From Quadrisphaera sp. INWT6 (lineage in GTDB: Bacteria > Actinomycetota > Actinomycetes > Actinomycetales > Quadrisphaeraceae), in contig NZ_VUOH01000003.1 in assembly GCF_015390235.1 (NCBI RefSeq), positions 434,001-498,000 of the forward strand: 64,000 nt of DNA, written 5' to 3'. A model generated the notes under the pieces. It made no database searches. It had not been told where the DNA came from and saw nothing but the letters and a program-made list of their open reading frames with translations. The translations under genes and the position numbers were made by a program. Each line of letters opens with the position of its first letter. Within the stretch, counting starts at the first letter, position 1. Below are positions 34,626-43,529 of this stretch, in pieces.

Positions 34626-35174
34626 ATGGCCAAGGACAAGGACGAGGACCTGCGCGAGGACATCGCGGCCGCCAAGTCGAAGATGCGGGTGACGTTCGGC
34701 GGTGGGCGCGAGATCAAGCGCCTGGTGGAGCACCTGTGGGAGGGCGAGCGCGTCGATGATATGACCGTGGGCCTCTACGGCAAGGGCAACGGCCTCGTCA
34801 CGCTGACGGACCGGCGACTGCTGTTCACGCTCGACGGCGTGATGTCACGCGCGTCCGAGGACTTCCCCATGGACAAGGTGTCGTCGGTGCAGTGGTCCAG
34901 CGGCATGGTCACCGGAACCATCACCATCTTCGCCTCGGGCAACAAGGCCGAGATCAAGAGCGTCAACAAGGACGACGGCAAGCGCATCGTCGACACGATC
35001 CGCGCTCGACTCGCTGCCCCCAAGGCCAGCGCCAGCACCGTCGCCGCGCCCGCCGCGCCCGCGTCGCCGGACGTCTTCGAGCAGTTGGAGCGTCTCGGCA
35101 AGCTGCGTGACGCGGGGGTGGTGACGCCGGAGGAGTTCGACGCCAAGAAGGCCGAGCTGCTCGCTCGCCTCTGA
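34626..35174 (+). CDS. PH-like plus SHOCT domain protein
   Basis: This 182-residue protein starts with a charged helix (MAKDKDEDLREDIAAAKSKM). Residues 30-125 form a bacterial PH-like domain (GLVTLTDRRLLFTLDG; DKVSSVQWSSGM; IFASGNKAEIKSV). After an Ala/Pro linker, a SHOCT motif ends the protein (FEQLERLGKLRDAGVVTPEEFDAKKAELL). SHOCT is a small oligomerisation motif. AGGGGAGG precedes the ATG by 6 nt. Such proteins occur widely in mobile and stress regions without a fixed role. Confidence 0.7.
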   Translation: MAKDKDEDLREDIAAAKSKMRVTFGGGREIKRLVEHLWEGERVDDMTVGLYGKGNGLVTLTDRRLLFTLDGVMSRASEDFPMDKVSSVQWSSGMVTGTITIFASGNKAEIKSVNKDDGKRIVDTIRARLAAPKASASTVAAPAAPASPDVFEQLERLGKLRDAGVVTPEEFDAKKAELLARL

Positions 35175-35183
35175 CGTGCCGAC

Positions 35184-35212
35184 GGCCCTCGCCGCGCGTG
35201 GCGGGGAGGGCC
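35184..35212. terminator. Imperfect GC-rich hairpin
   Basis: GGCCCTCGCCGC and GGCGGGGAGGGCC pair with one bulge around GCGT, starting 9 bp after the stop of the SHOCT gene. The place between convergent genes fits a terminator. Confidence 0.4.
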
Positions 35213-35234
35213 GCCGAGGGGTCTCGCGTGGTCG

Positions 35235-35843
35235 CTACCGAGCGAACGACCCACCGGTGGTCCCGGTGGGCCGGAGCGCCGTGACCGACGCCGTAGCGGC
35301 CAGAGCCGGATCGGGGGCCGCCGGACGCGCCGACAGCCCTTCCAGCGCGGCGACGGCTGCGGCGGTGTCCTCCGCGAACAAGTGCGTGTAGATGAGCCGG
35401 GTCACGGTGTCGTTGGCGTGGCCCATCCACTCGGCCACCTGCTGGGAGCGCACCCCCGCGCTGGCGCACAGCGAGGCGTAGGTGTGGCGGAGGTCGTGGA
35501 ACCGCACCCCCGCTCCCCGGGTACCGCTGGGTAGCCCCGCCGCGACCAGCGCCGGACGGAAGCGCCGCTTCACGAAGGTGCCCGGCTCCCACGGGCGGTC
35601 GTAGTCCACCGCCCCCGACACCGGCGAGTCATCGGTCGAGGTGGTGCCGCCGCGAGCGCCGTGGGAGTAGCCGCCGGGGCACCCGCCCAGCCACAGCGGC
35701 GTTGAGGCGTCATCGGCGCGGAGGTCCTGGGCGAGGTACGCGCCCAGGTCCTCGGCGAGTCAACGCACCAACGGCACCCGGCGGCTCGACCGGCCGGGGT
35801 GGCGGGCACCGCCGACCGCCGGACCGGCGACGTGTGATCAGAT
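35235..35843 (-). pseudogene. int: C-terminal remnant of a tyrosine integrase
   Basis: The reverse frame reads GARHPGRSSRRVPLVR, stop, LAEDLGAYLAQDLRADD, then continues through HDLRHTYASL, VAEWMGHAN and RLIYTHLF to the end. HxLR, GH and the catalytic Tyr of phage-type integrases are present. The N-terminal arm and the first Arg box are gone. The in-frame TGA at about 35760 sits where a Trp would fit, so it is a nonsense change or a one-base error. A second upstream stop marks the limit. GH32 follows 50 bp away, so this is the island's right edge. Confidence 0.75.
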
Positions 35844-35897
35844 CGTCGAGCACCCACGGCCCGGGCCCGGGCCCCGGCTCAGCAAGGAGCTCAGACC

Positions 35898-37358
35898 ATG
35901 ACCGTCAAGCCCGCTCACGGCTTCCACCTGGCTCCGCTGCGCGGGTGGATGAACGACCCCAACGGGCTGGTCGAGATCGCGGGCACCCATCACGTCTTCT
36001 TCCAGCACAACCCCCACGCGCCGACCTTCGGGCTGATGCACTGGGGGCACGCCACCAGCACCGACCTCGTCCACTGGACCCACCACGACACCGCCCTGAC
36101 ACCGGGTGCCGGCGGGCCCGCAGATGCCGGCGGGTGCTGGTCGGGCGTCGCCGCTCCCCTGCCCGACGGCCGGTGGGCCCTGCTCTACACCGGCATCCCC
36201 GCCGGGCGTCCGTCGAGCCCGGGGAACGCCACCGGCTGCCGCGCCGTGTCCAGCGACCCCACGCTGAGCGCCTTCGCGCCGGACGGCGCTCCCGCCCTGG
36301 CCGAGTGGCCCGAGACCGACCCGCCGTTGACCGACTGGCGCGACCACGCGCTGCTCGCCACCAGCAACGGGCCGCTGCGCCAGGTGATCGCCGCCGGCAC
36401 CTGCGGCGCGCCCGGCGCCGGCCGCCTCCTCACCTACCGGTCCACAGCTCCGGAGGGCGAGGAGCAGTACACCGCCTGGACCTACGAGAGCGTCCTCCTG
36501 CACGCGGAGGACGCCGGGCTCCCCGGGCAGGTGTTCGAGTGCCCCGACGTGTGGGTCTACGGCGACGAGGAGCCCTCGGGGCGGGCGGGAGCGGAGCGGG
36601 CCCTCGTGGTGCTCTCCTGGTACGACAAGGTCGTCGGTGGCCACCCCACCGACGACCCGGTGATCGCCTCGGGTGCCCTGTGGCTGACCGGGGTCCTGCA
36701 CAGCACCCCCCAGGGCCTCCGCTTCGAGCCCGAGCACCGCGGCGTCGTCGACCACGGCGACCGCTTCTACGCGTGCCAGTCGTACTCCACCGGCGACGGG
36801 CGCCGCCTCGCCCTCGGCTGGCTGCGCACGCAGGACGATCCCGCCAGCCGCGACGCGAGCACCGTCGGCACCCAGTCCCTGCCGCGGCACTGGCGCGTGG
36901 TCCGGGGGCGCCTGGAGCAGCAGGCCGCCGAGGAGCTCGTCTCGCGCGTCGGAGAGCCGGTGGCGCACCTCGACGCCGAGACGGGGCGCGCGGTGCTCCC
37001 GGCTCCCCTGTCGCAGCTGGTCGTCGACGTCCACCTCGACGAGGACGCGACGGCGGGCGGGCTGAGCGGACGGGGCGTGGTCATGACCGGCGCGGACGGG
37101 CGCAGCACCACCGTCGACCTGGGCTGGACCGCGCTGACCTCCACGGAGACGCGGAACGACGAGGGGCTGTGGGCCCCGACGGCCCGCACCACGCGGTCGG
37201 TCCGGATCTTCGTGGACGCCGGCCTCGTCGAGTGCTTCACCGACGACGGACGCGCCGCGGCCTTCAGCGACCTCGGGAACCCGACGATCGCCAGCATCCA
37301 CCTCGAGGGCGCTGCGACCTCGGCCGTCACCGTCGTGGTGCGCACCATGGACGTCTGA
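35898..37358 (+). CDS. GH32 beta-fructosidase (sucrose hydrolase type)
   Basis: This 486-residue cytoplasmic enzyme lacks a signal peptide and probably splits sucrose or sucrose-containing oligosaccharides. WMNDPNG (residues 17-23) holds the nucleophile Asp20 and FECPDVW (about 213) holds the acid/base Glu. The RDP box appears as WRDH, with Pro replaced but the stabilising Asp kept. A C-terminal beta-sandwich follows (VRIFVDAGLVECFTDDGR). A ribosome site AAGGAG precedes the ATG by 6 nt. It converges with a GH36 alpha-galactosidase gene, which suggests joint raffinose breakdown. Confidence 0.85.
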   Translation: MTVKPAHGFHLAPLRGWMNDPNGLVEIAGTHHVFFQHNPHAPTFGLMHWGHATSTDLVHWTHHDTALTPGAGGPADAGGCWSGVAAPLPDGRWALLYTGIPAGRPSSPGNATGCRAVSSDPTLSAFAPDGAPALAEWPETDPPLTDWRDHALLATSNGPLRQVIAAGTCGAPGAGRLLTYRSTAPEGEEQYTAWTYESVLLHAEDAGLPGQVFECPDVWVYGDEEPSGRAGAERALVVLSWYDKVVGGHPTDDPVIASGALWLTGVLHSTPQGLRFEPEHRGVVDHGDRFYACQSYSTGDGRRLALGWLRTQDDPASRDASTVGTQSLPRHWRVVRGRLEQQAAEELVSRVGEPVAHLDAETGRAVLPAPLSQLVVDVHLDEDATAGGLSGRGVVMTGADGRSTTVDLGWTALTSTETRNDEGLWAPTARTTRSVRIFVDAGLVECFTDDGRAAAFSDLGNPTIASIHLEGAATSAVTVVVRTMDV

Positions 37359-37395
37359 CCGCAGTGCTCGTCCCCTGAGGGCGAGCACTGCGGTC
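37357..37395. terminator. Bidirectional terminator hairpin
   Basis: A perfect 14-bp stem (37357-37370 with 37382-37395) and an 11-nt loop overlap the GH32 stop and lie 56 bp from the GH36 stop. It probably ends both convergent transcripts. Confidence 0.75.
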
Positions 37396-37451
37396 GGAGC
37401 TGCAGGTCGTGCCGGCGCCGCGGCGTCGGCACCACCTGCCGCCCGCTCCGG

Positions 37452-39710
37452 TCAGACCGCCTGGAGGTGCACCAGCGTCACCGTGAGCGGGTGCCGGCGC
37501 GGCAGCACCAGACCCACCGAACCCCACACCGACCCGGGCAGCGCCGCCCCACCCGCCGGGCCCTCGGCCTCGACCGGGCCCATCCCCCGGTTAGCCCGCG
37601 CACCGCCGTCGGGCTCCGGCGCCCGCGAGCCCGCCGCGTCGACCGGCCCCACCCACCTCGCCCGGTAGCGACGCGCCGGGTCCAAGCCACCCAGGCCCCC
37701 GCGGCCGACGGGAACGCGCACCGGCACGGGGTGCTCGACGAAGGACTCCCCCAGCTGCACCAGCGCCACGAGCGCCTCCGAACCGTCCAGGGCCACCACG
37801 CCGTGGGCGCGCGCCGAGGGGTCCGGCGAGTCCGCGCGCCAGGTGCGCCCGGAGTGCAGCAGCCCGCGGTGGTCCTTGTAGACCTGCACCCACTGCGCCA
37901 ACCGCTCCCGGTCGGGCTTGGAGGCGGTGGACACGTCCCACTCGATGCCGAACGCCCCGAACAGCGCCGTCGCCGCGCGGAAGTCCAGCGGGACGGTCCG
38001 GTGCGTCTGGTGGGACACCGGTGCCGAGACGTGAGCGCCCAGGTACTCGGGTGGCGCCTGCTGGACCATCCACCGCTGGATGTCCTGCCGAGCCACCGCG
38101 TCGGTCATGTCCGAGGTCCAGACCCGCTGCACGTGCTGCAGCACCTCCAGGTCCACCCGGCCCCCGCCGGAGGCGCAGCTCTCCCACTCGATGCTCGGGT
38201 GCAGTGCGCGCAGCTCGTCCAGCAGGCGGTAGAAGCCGACGGTGTTGGCGCTCACCACGGGGCGGCCGCCGGTGGCGCCGCCACCGGCCTCCAGCAGGTC
38301 GCGGTTGTGGTCCCACTTCACGTAGTCCACGGGGACCGCGCTCAGCACCGCCGAGATCGCGTCGCGCAGGTGCTCGCGCACCTCGTCGCGCGAGAGGTCC
38401 AGCACCAGCTGGTTCCGCTCCAGCAGCGGCGTGGCGCCCCGGGCCGAGAGCACCCAGTCGGGGTGGGCCCGGTGCAGGTCGGAGTCGGGGTTGACCATCT
38501 CCGGCTCGAACCACAGCCCGAACTGCATCCCGTGCCCGTGGACGGCCTCGGCCAGCGCCTGGAGGCCACCCTCGGCGTCGGGCCAGGCGTCCTGGGACAC
38601 CGTCCAGTCGCCCAGGCCCGAGGTGTCGTCGCGCCGGGACCCGAACCACCCGTCGTCCAGCACGAACCGCTCGACTCCGACGCTCGCGGCGAGCTCGGCC
38701 ATGTGCAGCAGGTGGGGCAGGTCGTGGTCGAACCACACCGCCTCCCACACGTTCAGCGTCACCGGCACCGGCCGCGCCGGCGCAGCCCCGGTCTGCTGAC
38801 CGATGGCGCGCAGGAAGGCGTGGTTCTCGGCCGCCAGCCCGTCCAGGCCCTGCGCCGAGGCGCCCAGGTAGACCCACGGCGTCGTGTACGCCTGCCCTGG
38901 GGCCAAGACGGTCTCCCCGGCCAGCAGCAGCTCACCCCCACCCAGCGTCGTGGTCGAGGACGGGGACCGCTCCAGGCGCTGCACGGTGTTCCCGCTCCAG
39001 CCCACCGAGGCGCTGCGGACCTCCCCGGCGGCGAACCCGAAGCCGGGCGTGCCGACGACGAGGTCGCCGGCGGCGTCGTGGCCGGTCTTGCCGGTGCGGT
39101 TCTCCCGCAGCCACAGCCCGTCGCGCACCGGGGCGCGCTGGGGGACCCGCTCGTGGAGCCAGCCACCGGTGTGGTCCAGCACCTCGACGGCCTCGTCGGG
39201 CAGGGGGACGACGACCTCCAGGCCCTCCAGGGTGTAGTCGCTGGCCCCAGCGTTGGTCAGGACGTGGCGGGCGCGCAGCAGGCCACCGGGCAGCGCCTCC
39301 CACTCCGAGCGCAGCGCCAGGTGGGCGACCTCGTCGAGGGCGTTGACCACGACGCGGTCGGTGCGCTCGGCGTCGGCGCCGGTGGTCTCCACCTCGTCGA
39401 GGGTGAACGCCGTCGACCACGCAGGGTCCTCCCCAGGTGCCGGAGCGGGGCGGTGGCCGCGCAGCGCGGGACGGGTGTAGAGACCGGTGGAGTGCTCCGG
39501 CAGCACCGCCAGGCCCTGCACGCCCTCCAGGCCGCGGCGAGCGGCGACCACGTCCTGCGCGCTGGCGCCGGCGACCTGCTCGGCCGGCCCCCACCAGACG
39601 ACACGAGGGAGGTCACCGCCCTCGGAGACAGCCAGGACGAGAGCCGTCCCGGCTCCCTCATCGGGCTCGCCGGAGCGGGTGAGCAGGATGGCGGAGTCGA
39701 GCGGAGCCAT
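37452..39710 (-). CDS. GH36 alpha-galactosidase
   Basis: This 752-residue cytoplasmic enzyme removes terminal alpha-galactose from raffinose-type sugars. An N-terminal beta domain leads to the TIM barrel. VLDDGWFGSR and FGLWFEPEMVNPDSDL are family signatures. YVKWDHNRD (near residue 465) holds the nucleophile Asp, and ESCASGGGRVD (near 515) leads to the acid/base Asp. No signal peptide is present. The ATG at 39710 has GGAAGGA upstream; the longer frame above it reads the permease gene out of frame. It is the last gene of the sugar operon. Confidence 0.9.
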   Translation of the reverse strand: MAPLDSAILLTRSGEPDEGAGTALVLAVSEGGDLPRVVWWGPAEQVAGASAQDVVAARRGLEGVQGLAVLPEHSTGLYTRPALRGHRPAPAPGEDPAWSTAFTLDEVETTGADAERTDRVVVNALDEVAHLALRSEWEALPGGLLRARHVLTNAGASDYTLEGLEVVVPLPDEAVEVLDHTGGWLHERVPQRAPVRDGLWLRENRTGKTGHDAAGDLVVGTPGFGFAAGEVRSASVGWSGNTVQRLERSPSSTTTLGGGELLLAGETVLAPGQAYTTPWVYLGASAQGLDGLAAENHAFLRAIGQQTGAAPARPVPVTLNVWEAVWFDHDLPHLLHMAELAASVGVERFVLDDGWFGSRRDDTSGLGDWTVSQDAWPDAEGGLQALAEAVHGHGMQFGLWFEPEMVNPDSDLHRAHPDWVLSARGATPLLERNQLVLDLSRDEVREHLRDAISAVLSAVPVDYVKWDHNRDLLEAGGGATGGRPVVSANTVGFYRLLDELRALHPSIEWESCASGGGRVDLEVLQHVQRVWTSDMTDAVARQDIQRWMVQQAPPEYLGAHVSAPVSHQTHRTVPLDFRAATALFGAFGIEWDVSTASKPDRERLAQWVQVYKDHRGLLHSGRTWRADSPDPSARAHGVVALDGSEALVALVQLGESFVEHPVPVRVPVGRGGLGGLDPARRYRARWVGPVDAAGSRAPEPDGGARANRGMGPVEAEGPAGGAALPGSVWGSVGLVLPRRHPLTVTLVHLQAV

Positions 39711-39771
39711 GGGTCCTTCCAGGTGGTCGGGGTGGTGGTGCGAGGCCGGTCGATGACGGGTCACACGCGGA

Positions 39772-39803
39772 CGGCGCCGCACCGGTGTCCCGGTGCGGCG
39801 CCG
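39772..39803. terminator. Hairpin between permease and GH36 genes
   Basis: A perfect 14-bp GC-rich stem (39772-39785 with 39790-39803) and a TGTC loop lie in the 128-bp gap between genes of one operon. It may weaken transcription into the GH36 gene or protect the upstream mRNA end. Confidence 0.65.
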
Positions 39804-39838
39804 ACGCTGGTGCTGGCGTGGTGCTGCAGAGCTGCTGC

Positions 39839-40798
39839 TCAGCCCTTGACGGAGCCCGCCGTCAGGCCGCGCACGAAGTACCGCTGGAGCGAGAGGAACA
39901 CGAGGATCGGCAGGACCATCGTGAAGAACGCGCCAGCGGTGAGCAGCTGGTCGCCCTGGCCCTGCTGGCCCAGGAGGGACACCAGGGAGACCGTCAGCGG
40001 CTGGTTCTCGCCCGGGCCGATGAAGATCAGGGCCACGAGCAGGTCGTTCCAGACCCAGAGGAACTGGAAGATGGCGAACGAGGCCAGAGCCGGCGTCGAC
40101 ATCGGGACGATGAGCTTCCAGAAGGTCTGGAAGTGCGTCGCGCCGTCGATCTTGGCCGACTCGATGATCTCGCGGGGCAGCGTCGCCATGTAGTTGCGAA
40201 TCAGGTAGGTGGCCAGGGCCATGCCGAACCCGATGTGCGCGAGCCACGCGGCAGCGAACTGACCGTTGAGGCTGAACTGGCCGTAGATGTTCAGGATGGG
40301 CGCGAAGGCCACCTGGTTGGGCACCACGAGCAGCGCCACGATGAAGACCAGCAGGAAGTTCCGGAACGGGAACTCCATGAACGTGAAGGCGTAGGCCGCG
40401 AACGCCGCGATGAGGATCGGGATGATCGTGGCCGGGAGGGTGATCGCCAGGGAGTTGACGAAGGCCCGGGCCATGTCCGTCTGCTGGAACAGCTGGACGT
40501 AGTTCTCCACCGTCAGGCGGCTGAGCTGCGAGGGCCCGGTGAAGATCGACCACCAGCCCGCCGCAGCGGCGTCGGTGCGGTCCCTCAGGGACGTGATCGC
40601 CAGACCGAAGACGGGGATGATCCACAGCAGGCACAGCAGCGTGATGGCGATCTTGACCCACAACGGCGCAGGAGCTCCTGCGTCCTCACCGTGGCCACCG
40701 GAGTCCTTGCGGCGCTTGCGAGGGCGGATCGCCGTGAGGCCCGGGTCCGTGGTCTGGCCGGGGTTCGACACCGGCGGGACGGTCGTCGACTGGCTCAT
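39839..40798 (-). CDS. Sugar ABC permease, MalG/RafG type
   Basis: This 319-residue inner-membrane protein has a long charged cytoplasmic start (RPRKRRKDSG) and six membrane helices. An EAA loop (ESAKIDGATHFQTFWKLIVPM) contacts the ATPase. The end QRYFVRGLTAGSVKG is typical of MalG-type permeases. The ATGA start overlaps the partner permease stop. No ATPase gene is in the operon, so a shared MsiK/MsmX-type ATPase encoded elsewhere is expected. Confidence 0.9.
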   Translation of the reverse strand: MSQSTTVPPVSNPGQTTDPGLTAIRPRKRRKDSGGHGEDAGAPAPLWVKIAITLLCLLWIIPVFGLAITSLRDRTDAAAAGWWSIFTGPSQLSRLTVENYVQLFQQTDMARAFVNSLAITLPATIIPILIAAFAAYAFTFMEFPFRNFLLVFIVALLVVPNQVAFAPILNIYGQFSLNGQFAAAWLAHIGFGMALATYLIRNYMATLPREIIESAKIDGATHFQTFWKLIVPMSTPALASFAIFQFLWVWNDLLVALIFIGPGENQPLTVSLVSLLGQQGQGDQLLTAGAFFTMVLPILVFLSLQRYFVRGLTAGSVKG

Positions 40799-41778
40799 CG
40801 TGCAGCCTCCTCGGCCCGGAACTGACGGATCTGGTAGATGAGGAACGGCACGATGACCAACATCAGGATCACCACGATCGCGGCCGCCGCGCCGGCGTCG
40901 CGCTGGACGTACAGCGCCTGGTAGAAGTTCAGCGCGATGATGTTGGTGCCGAAGCCGCCGTTGGTGGCCACGTAGACCACGTCGAAGGTCTTCAGCACAC
41001 CGATCAGCACGGTGATGAACACCGTGATGAGGGTCGCGCGGATCTGCGGGATGACGATGCTGAAGAAGATCTTGCCCTCTCCAGCGCCGTCGATGCGCGC
41101 CGCCTCGAGGGTGTCGGTCGGCACGCCCTTGATGGCCGCCGACAGCAGCACCATCGCGAAGCCCGCCTGCGTCCAAACCAGGATCACCATCAGCAGGAAG
41201 CTGTTGAGCTTGAAGTCCGGGGTCTGGAGGAAGGCGACGGGCTCGTTGCCCAGCGCGACCCAGATCGCGTTGAGCAGGCCCGTCTGGTTCTGCGTGGCGG
41301 GCACCGCGTTGTAGATCAGGCGGAAGATGGCCACGGAGCCGACGGCGCTGATGGCCAGCGGCAGGAAGATCAGCGTCTTGGAGACCTTCTCCCCGGTCGG
41401 CCGGAGCCGGTCAGCCAGCGTCGCGATGAGCAGGCCGAAGACGATCGAGAACGTCGGGACGATGAGGATCCACAGGAACGTGTTGAACAGCGTGGTCTGG
41501 AAGTTCGGTGAGGAGAGCAGGCGCGTGTAGTTCTCCAGGCCGATGAAGGCGGTGCTGTCGGCGTTGGCGAAGCTGTAGACCAGCGTCTGGAAGAACGGGT
41601 AGACGAGGAACAGCCCCAGGGCCGCGAAGGCCGGGAGGATGAAGACGTAGGGCTTGATGAGCTCCTGCGGCTTGCTCGGGAGCAGCTCGGTGAGCTTGTT
41701 GAGCACGTAGAAGAGGACGACGGCGCCGGCGACGCCGCAGACGACGGCGATGATCGCGTTCAAGATGGTGATGGTCAC
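40795..41778 (-). CDS. Sugar ABC permease, MalF/RafF type
   Basis: This 327-residue partner permease has an extra N-terminal helix (AIIAVVCGVAGAVVLFYVL) before the core six. The EAA loop reads LEAARIDGAGEGKIFFSIVIPQ. It forms the channel dimer with the downstream permease. The start is GTG 41778. The 139-bp gap to the binding-protein gene upstream holds a strong hairpin. Confidence 0.9.
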   Translation of the reverse strand: MTITILNAIIAVVCGVAGAVVLFYVLNKLTELLPSKPQELIKPYVFILPAFAALGLFLVYPFFQTLVYSFANADSTAFIGLENYTRLLSSPNFQTTLFNTFLWILIVPTFSIVFGLLIATLADRLRPTGEKVSKTLIFLPLAISAVGSVAIFRLIYNAVPATQNQTGLLNAIWVALGNEPVAFLQTPDFKLNSFLLMVILVWTQAGFAMVLLSAAIKGVPTDTLEAARIDGAGEGKIFFSIVIPQIRATLITVFITVLIGVLKTFDVVYVATNGGFGTNIIALNFYQALYVQRDAGAAAAIVVILMLVIVPFLIYQIRQFRAEEAAR

Positions 41779-41864
41779 GGGACCTCCACGTCCGGTGGAC
41801 CAGATGCCTGGTGCGGGCTGAGTGTGGTGGGTGGTGCAGCGGAGCGCCAGAGGGCCCCTGCGCG

Positions 41865-41900
41865 GACGGCGCCGAGCTCCGGGTGGAGCTCGGCGCCGTC
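41865..41900. terminator. 16-bp attenuator-like hairpin
   Basis: A perfect 16-bp stem (41865-41880 with 41885-41900) and GGGT loop lie between the binding-protein gene and the permease genes. Such hairpins often give the binding protein a higher mRNA level than the membrane subunits. Confidence 0.75.
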
Positions 41901-41917
41901 CTGTGCGGAGCGGTGGG

Positions 41918-43231
41918 TCAGCTGGCGGGCCAGCTGGCCTCGATGTTGTCCAGCGCCTGCTGCTCGGACTCCTGGCCGGCGATCCAGGCGGTCATCTCGG
42001 TCCAGAAGGTGCCGGAGCCCACAGCGCCCGGCATCTGGTCGGAGCCGTCGAAGACGAACGCGGTGGAGTCGTACGCCGCCGTCGCCATCTGCTTGGTCAG
42101 CTCGTTCGGGTAGGCGCTCTGGTCGAAGTCCTTGCGGGGCGAGATGAAGCCGTTCGCCGCGGCCCAGTCCTTGCCGAAGTCCGCCGAGGCCATGTAGTTC
42201 ATGATCTTGGCGGAGTCCTCGGTGTTGTTGAACACCGAGGCGAGGTCGCCACCGCCGAGGACGGGCTTGTCGTCAGCGGTCAGGCCCGGCATGGCGAAGA
42301 CGCCGACCTGGTTGTCGATGTCGGACAGGACCGCGTCGGGGAAGCCGCCGCTGCGGGCCACGAAGTTGCCCTGGCGGTACATGTAGCAGGCCGGCGGGTT
42401 GTCGAACATCGGGTTCGCGGCCGTCGCGAAGTTGTTGCTCGCGATCGACTGGCGGCCGCCGTTGACGTTGCCGTCGGTCAGCAGCAGCTGGCTCATGGTG
42501 TCGGCGGCCTTGACGACCGTCGGGTCGTTGAAGGGGATCTCGTGCTGGACCCACTGGTTGTACACGTCGGGGCCGTTCTGGATGAGCATGAGGTTCTCGA
42601 TCCAGTCGGTGGCGGGCCACCCCGTGGCCGAGCCCGACTCGATGCCGAAGCACCAGGGAGCGGTGCCGCTGGACTTGACCGTGTTGGTCAGCGTCGTGAG
42701 CTCGTCGAGCGTCGTGGGTGCCTGGTAGCCCGCAGCGTCGAAGGCCTGCTTGGGGTAGAAGACGATCGACTTGATGTTCAGCGACATCGGCAGCGCGTAC
42801 TGCTCGCCGTCGATCTGGCCGGCCTCGACGATGCCGGGGACCATGGCGTCGATGTTGGCGCTGTCGACGATGTCGGTCAGCGGCGTCAGGTCGTTCTGGA
42901 AGGACTTCATCAGCCCGGGCTGCGGGAAGATCGCGATGTCGGGCTTGTTGTTGCCCGAGACGCGCGTGGAGATCAGGGTGTTGAAGTCCGGCGTGGGCGA
43001 GAACTTGACGTTGATGCCCTCGGCGTCGGCGTACTTCTTGATCTCGGCCTGGAACTGGTCCGAGCTCGAGTCGGTGAAGCCGTACATGATCTCGACGGTG
43101 CCGTCGTCCGAGCCGCCACCGCCGGCGTTGTTGGTGTCACCGGAGCTGAGGCAGCCGGCCGTGAGGGCCGTGACCAGACCGGCGGTGAGCAGCGCGCCTG
43201 CGGCGCGAGCCGAACGTGACCTGATGCGCAT
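41918..43231 (-). CDS. Sugar ABC binding lipoprotein
   Basis: This 437-residue extracellular binding protein has a twin-Arg-containing basic start (RIRSRSARAAG), a hydrophobic stretch and lipobox LTAGC. The mature protein has the extracellular solute-binding type 1 fold (EIMYGFTDSSSDQFQAEI; RQGNFVARSGG). It should capture alpha-galactosides for the downstream permeases, given the GH36 gene in the operon. AAGGAG precedes the ATG. The region upstream holds a palindrome and a divergent ROK regulator gene. Confidence 0.85.
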   Translation of the reverse strand: MRIRSRSARAAGALLTAGLVTALTAGCLSSGDTNNAGGGGSDDGTVEIMYGFTDSSSDQFQAEIKKYADAEGINVKFSPTPDFNTLISTRVSGNNKPDIAIFPQPGLMKSFQNDLTPLTDIVDSANIDAMVPGIVEAGQIDGEQYALPMSLNIKSIVFYPKQAFDAAGYQAPTTLDELTTLTNTVKSSGTAPWCFGIESGSATGWPATDWIENLMLIQNGPDVYNQWVQHEIPFNDPTVVKAADTMSQLLLTDGNVNGGRQSIASNNFATAANPMFDNPPACYMYRQGNFVARSGGFPDAVLSDIDNQVGVFAMPGLTADDKPVLGGGDLASVFNNTEDSAKIMNYMASADFGKDWAAANGFISPRKDFDQSAYPNELTKQMATAAYDSTAFVFDGSDQMPGAVGSGTFWTEMTAWIAGQESEQQALDNIEASWPAS

Positions 43232-43313
43232 TGTGTGGGCTCCTTCGTCCACCAGGGGGCTCCAGCACCGACCAGCGGGAGCATGTGCAGGCAGGCGCCG
43301 TGCACGATGGGCT

Positions 43314-43331
43314 GAGTTTTGCCTCAAACTC
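43314..43331. promoter_or_regulatory. ROK operator candidate
   Basis: GAGTTTTGCCTCAAACTC has 6-bp inverted arms (GAGTTT/AAACTC) around 6 bp, 83 bp before the binding-protein start and about 200 bp before the ROK gene. It is AT-rich in a GC-rich gap, as expected for a regulator site in this divergent region. Confidence 0.55.
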
Positions 43332-43529
43332 TCTGGTGCGTCAACCGGGAAGGCGACCCCCGCCGGGGGGATAGTGTTCGACCCTGTGGGTTCTGGTGCG
43401 AAAGTGCCCGTTCGTGATCCTTTCGTGACTGAACCGTGACGTGACCGTGTCCTGACGGGGGCCCGGAGCTGTTGACCGGCGACGAGCGCCCCTGGCACGG
43501 TGTCGCCGCCGCAGAGGACGAGGTGGTCC

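Noticed and set aside
34479..35249. Proof of an excised cassette between 15-bp repeats
   Set aside because: A single 15-bp match is near chance level in this much GC-rich DNA, so it is kept only as a weak feature.
37467..40193. 908-codon forward open frame opposite the GH36 gene
   Set aside because: It is antisense to clear GH36 and permease genes and its translation is Arg/His/Gly-rich with no domain, an effect of high GC.
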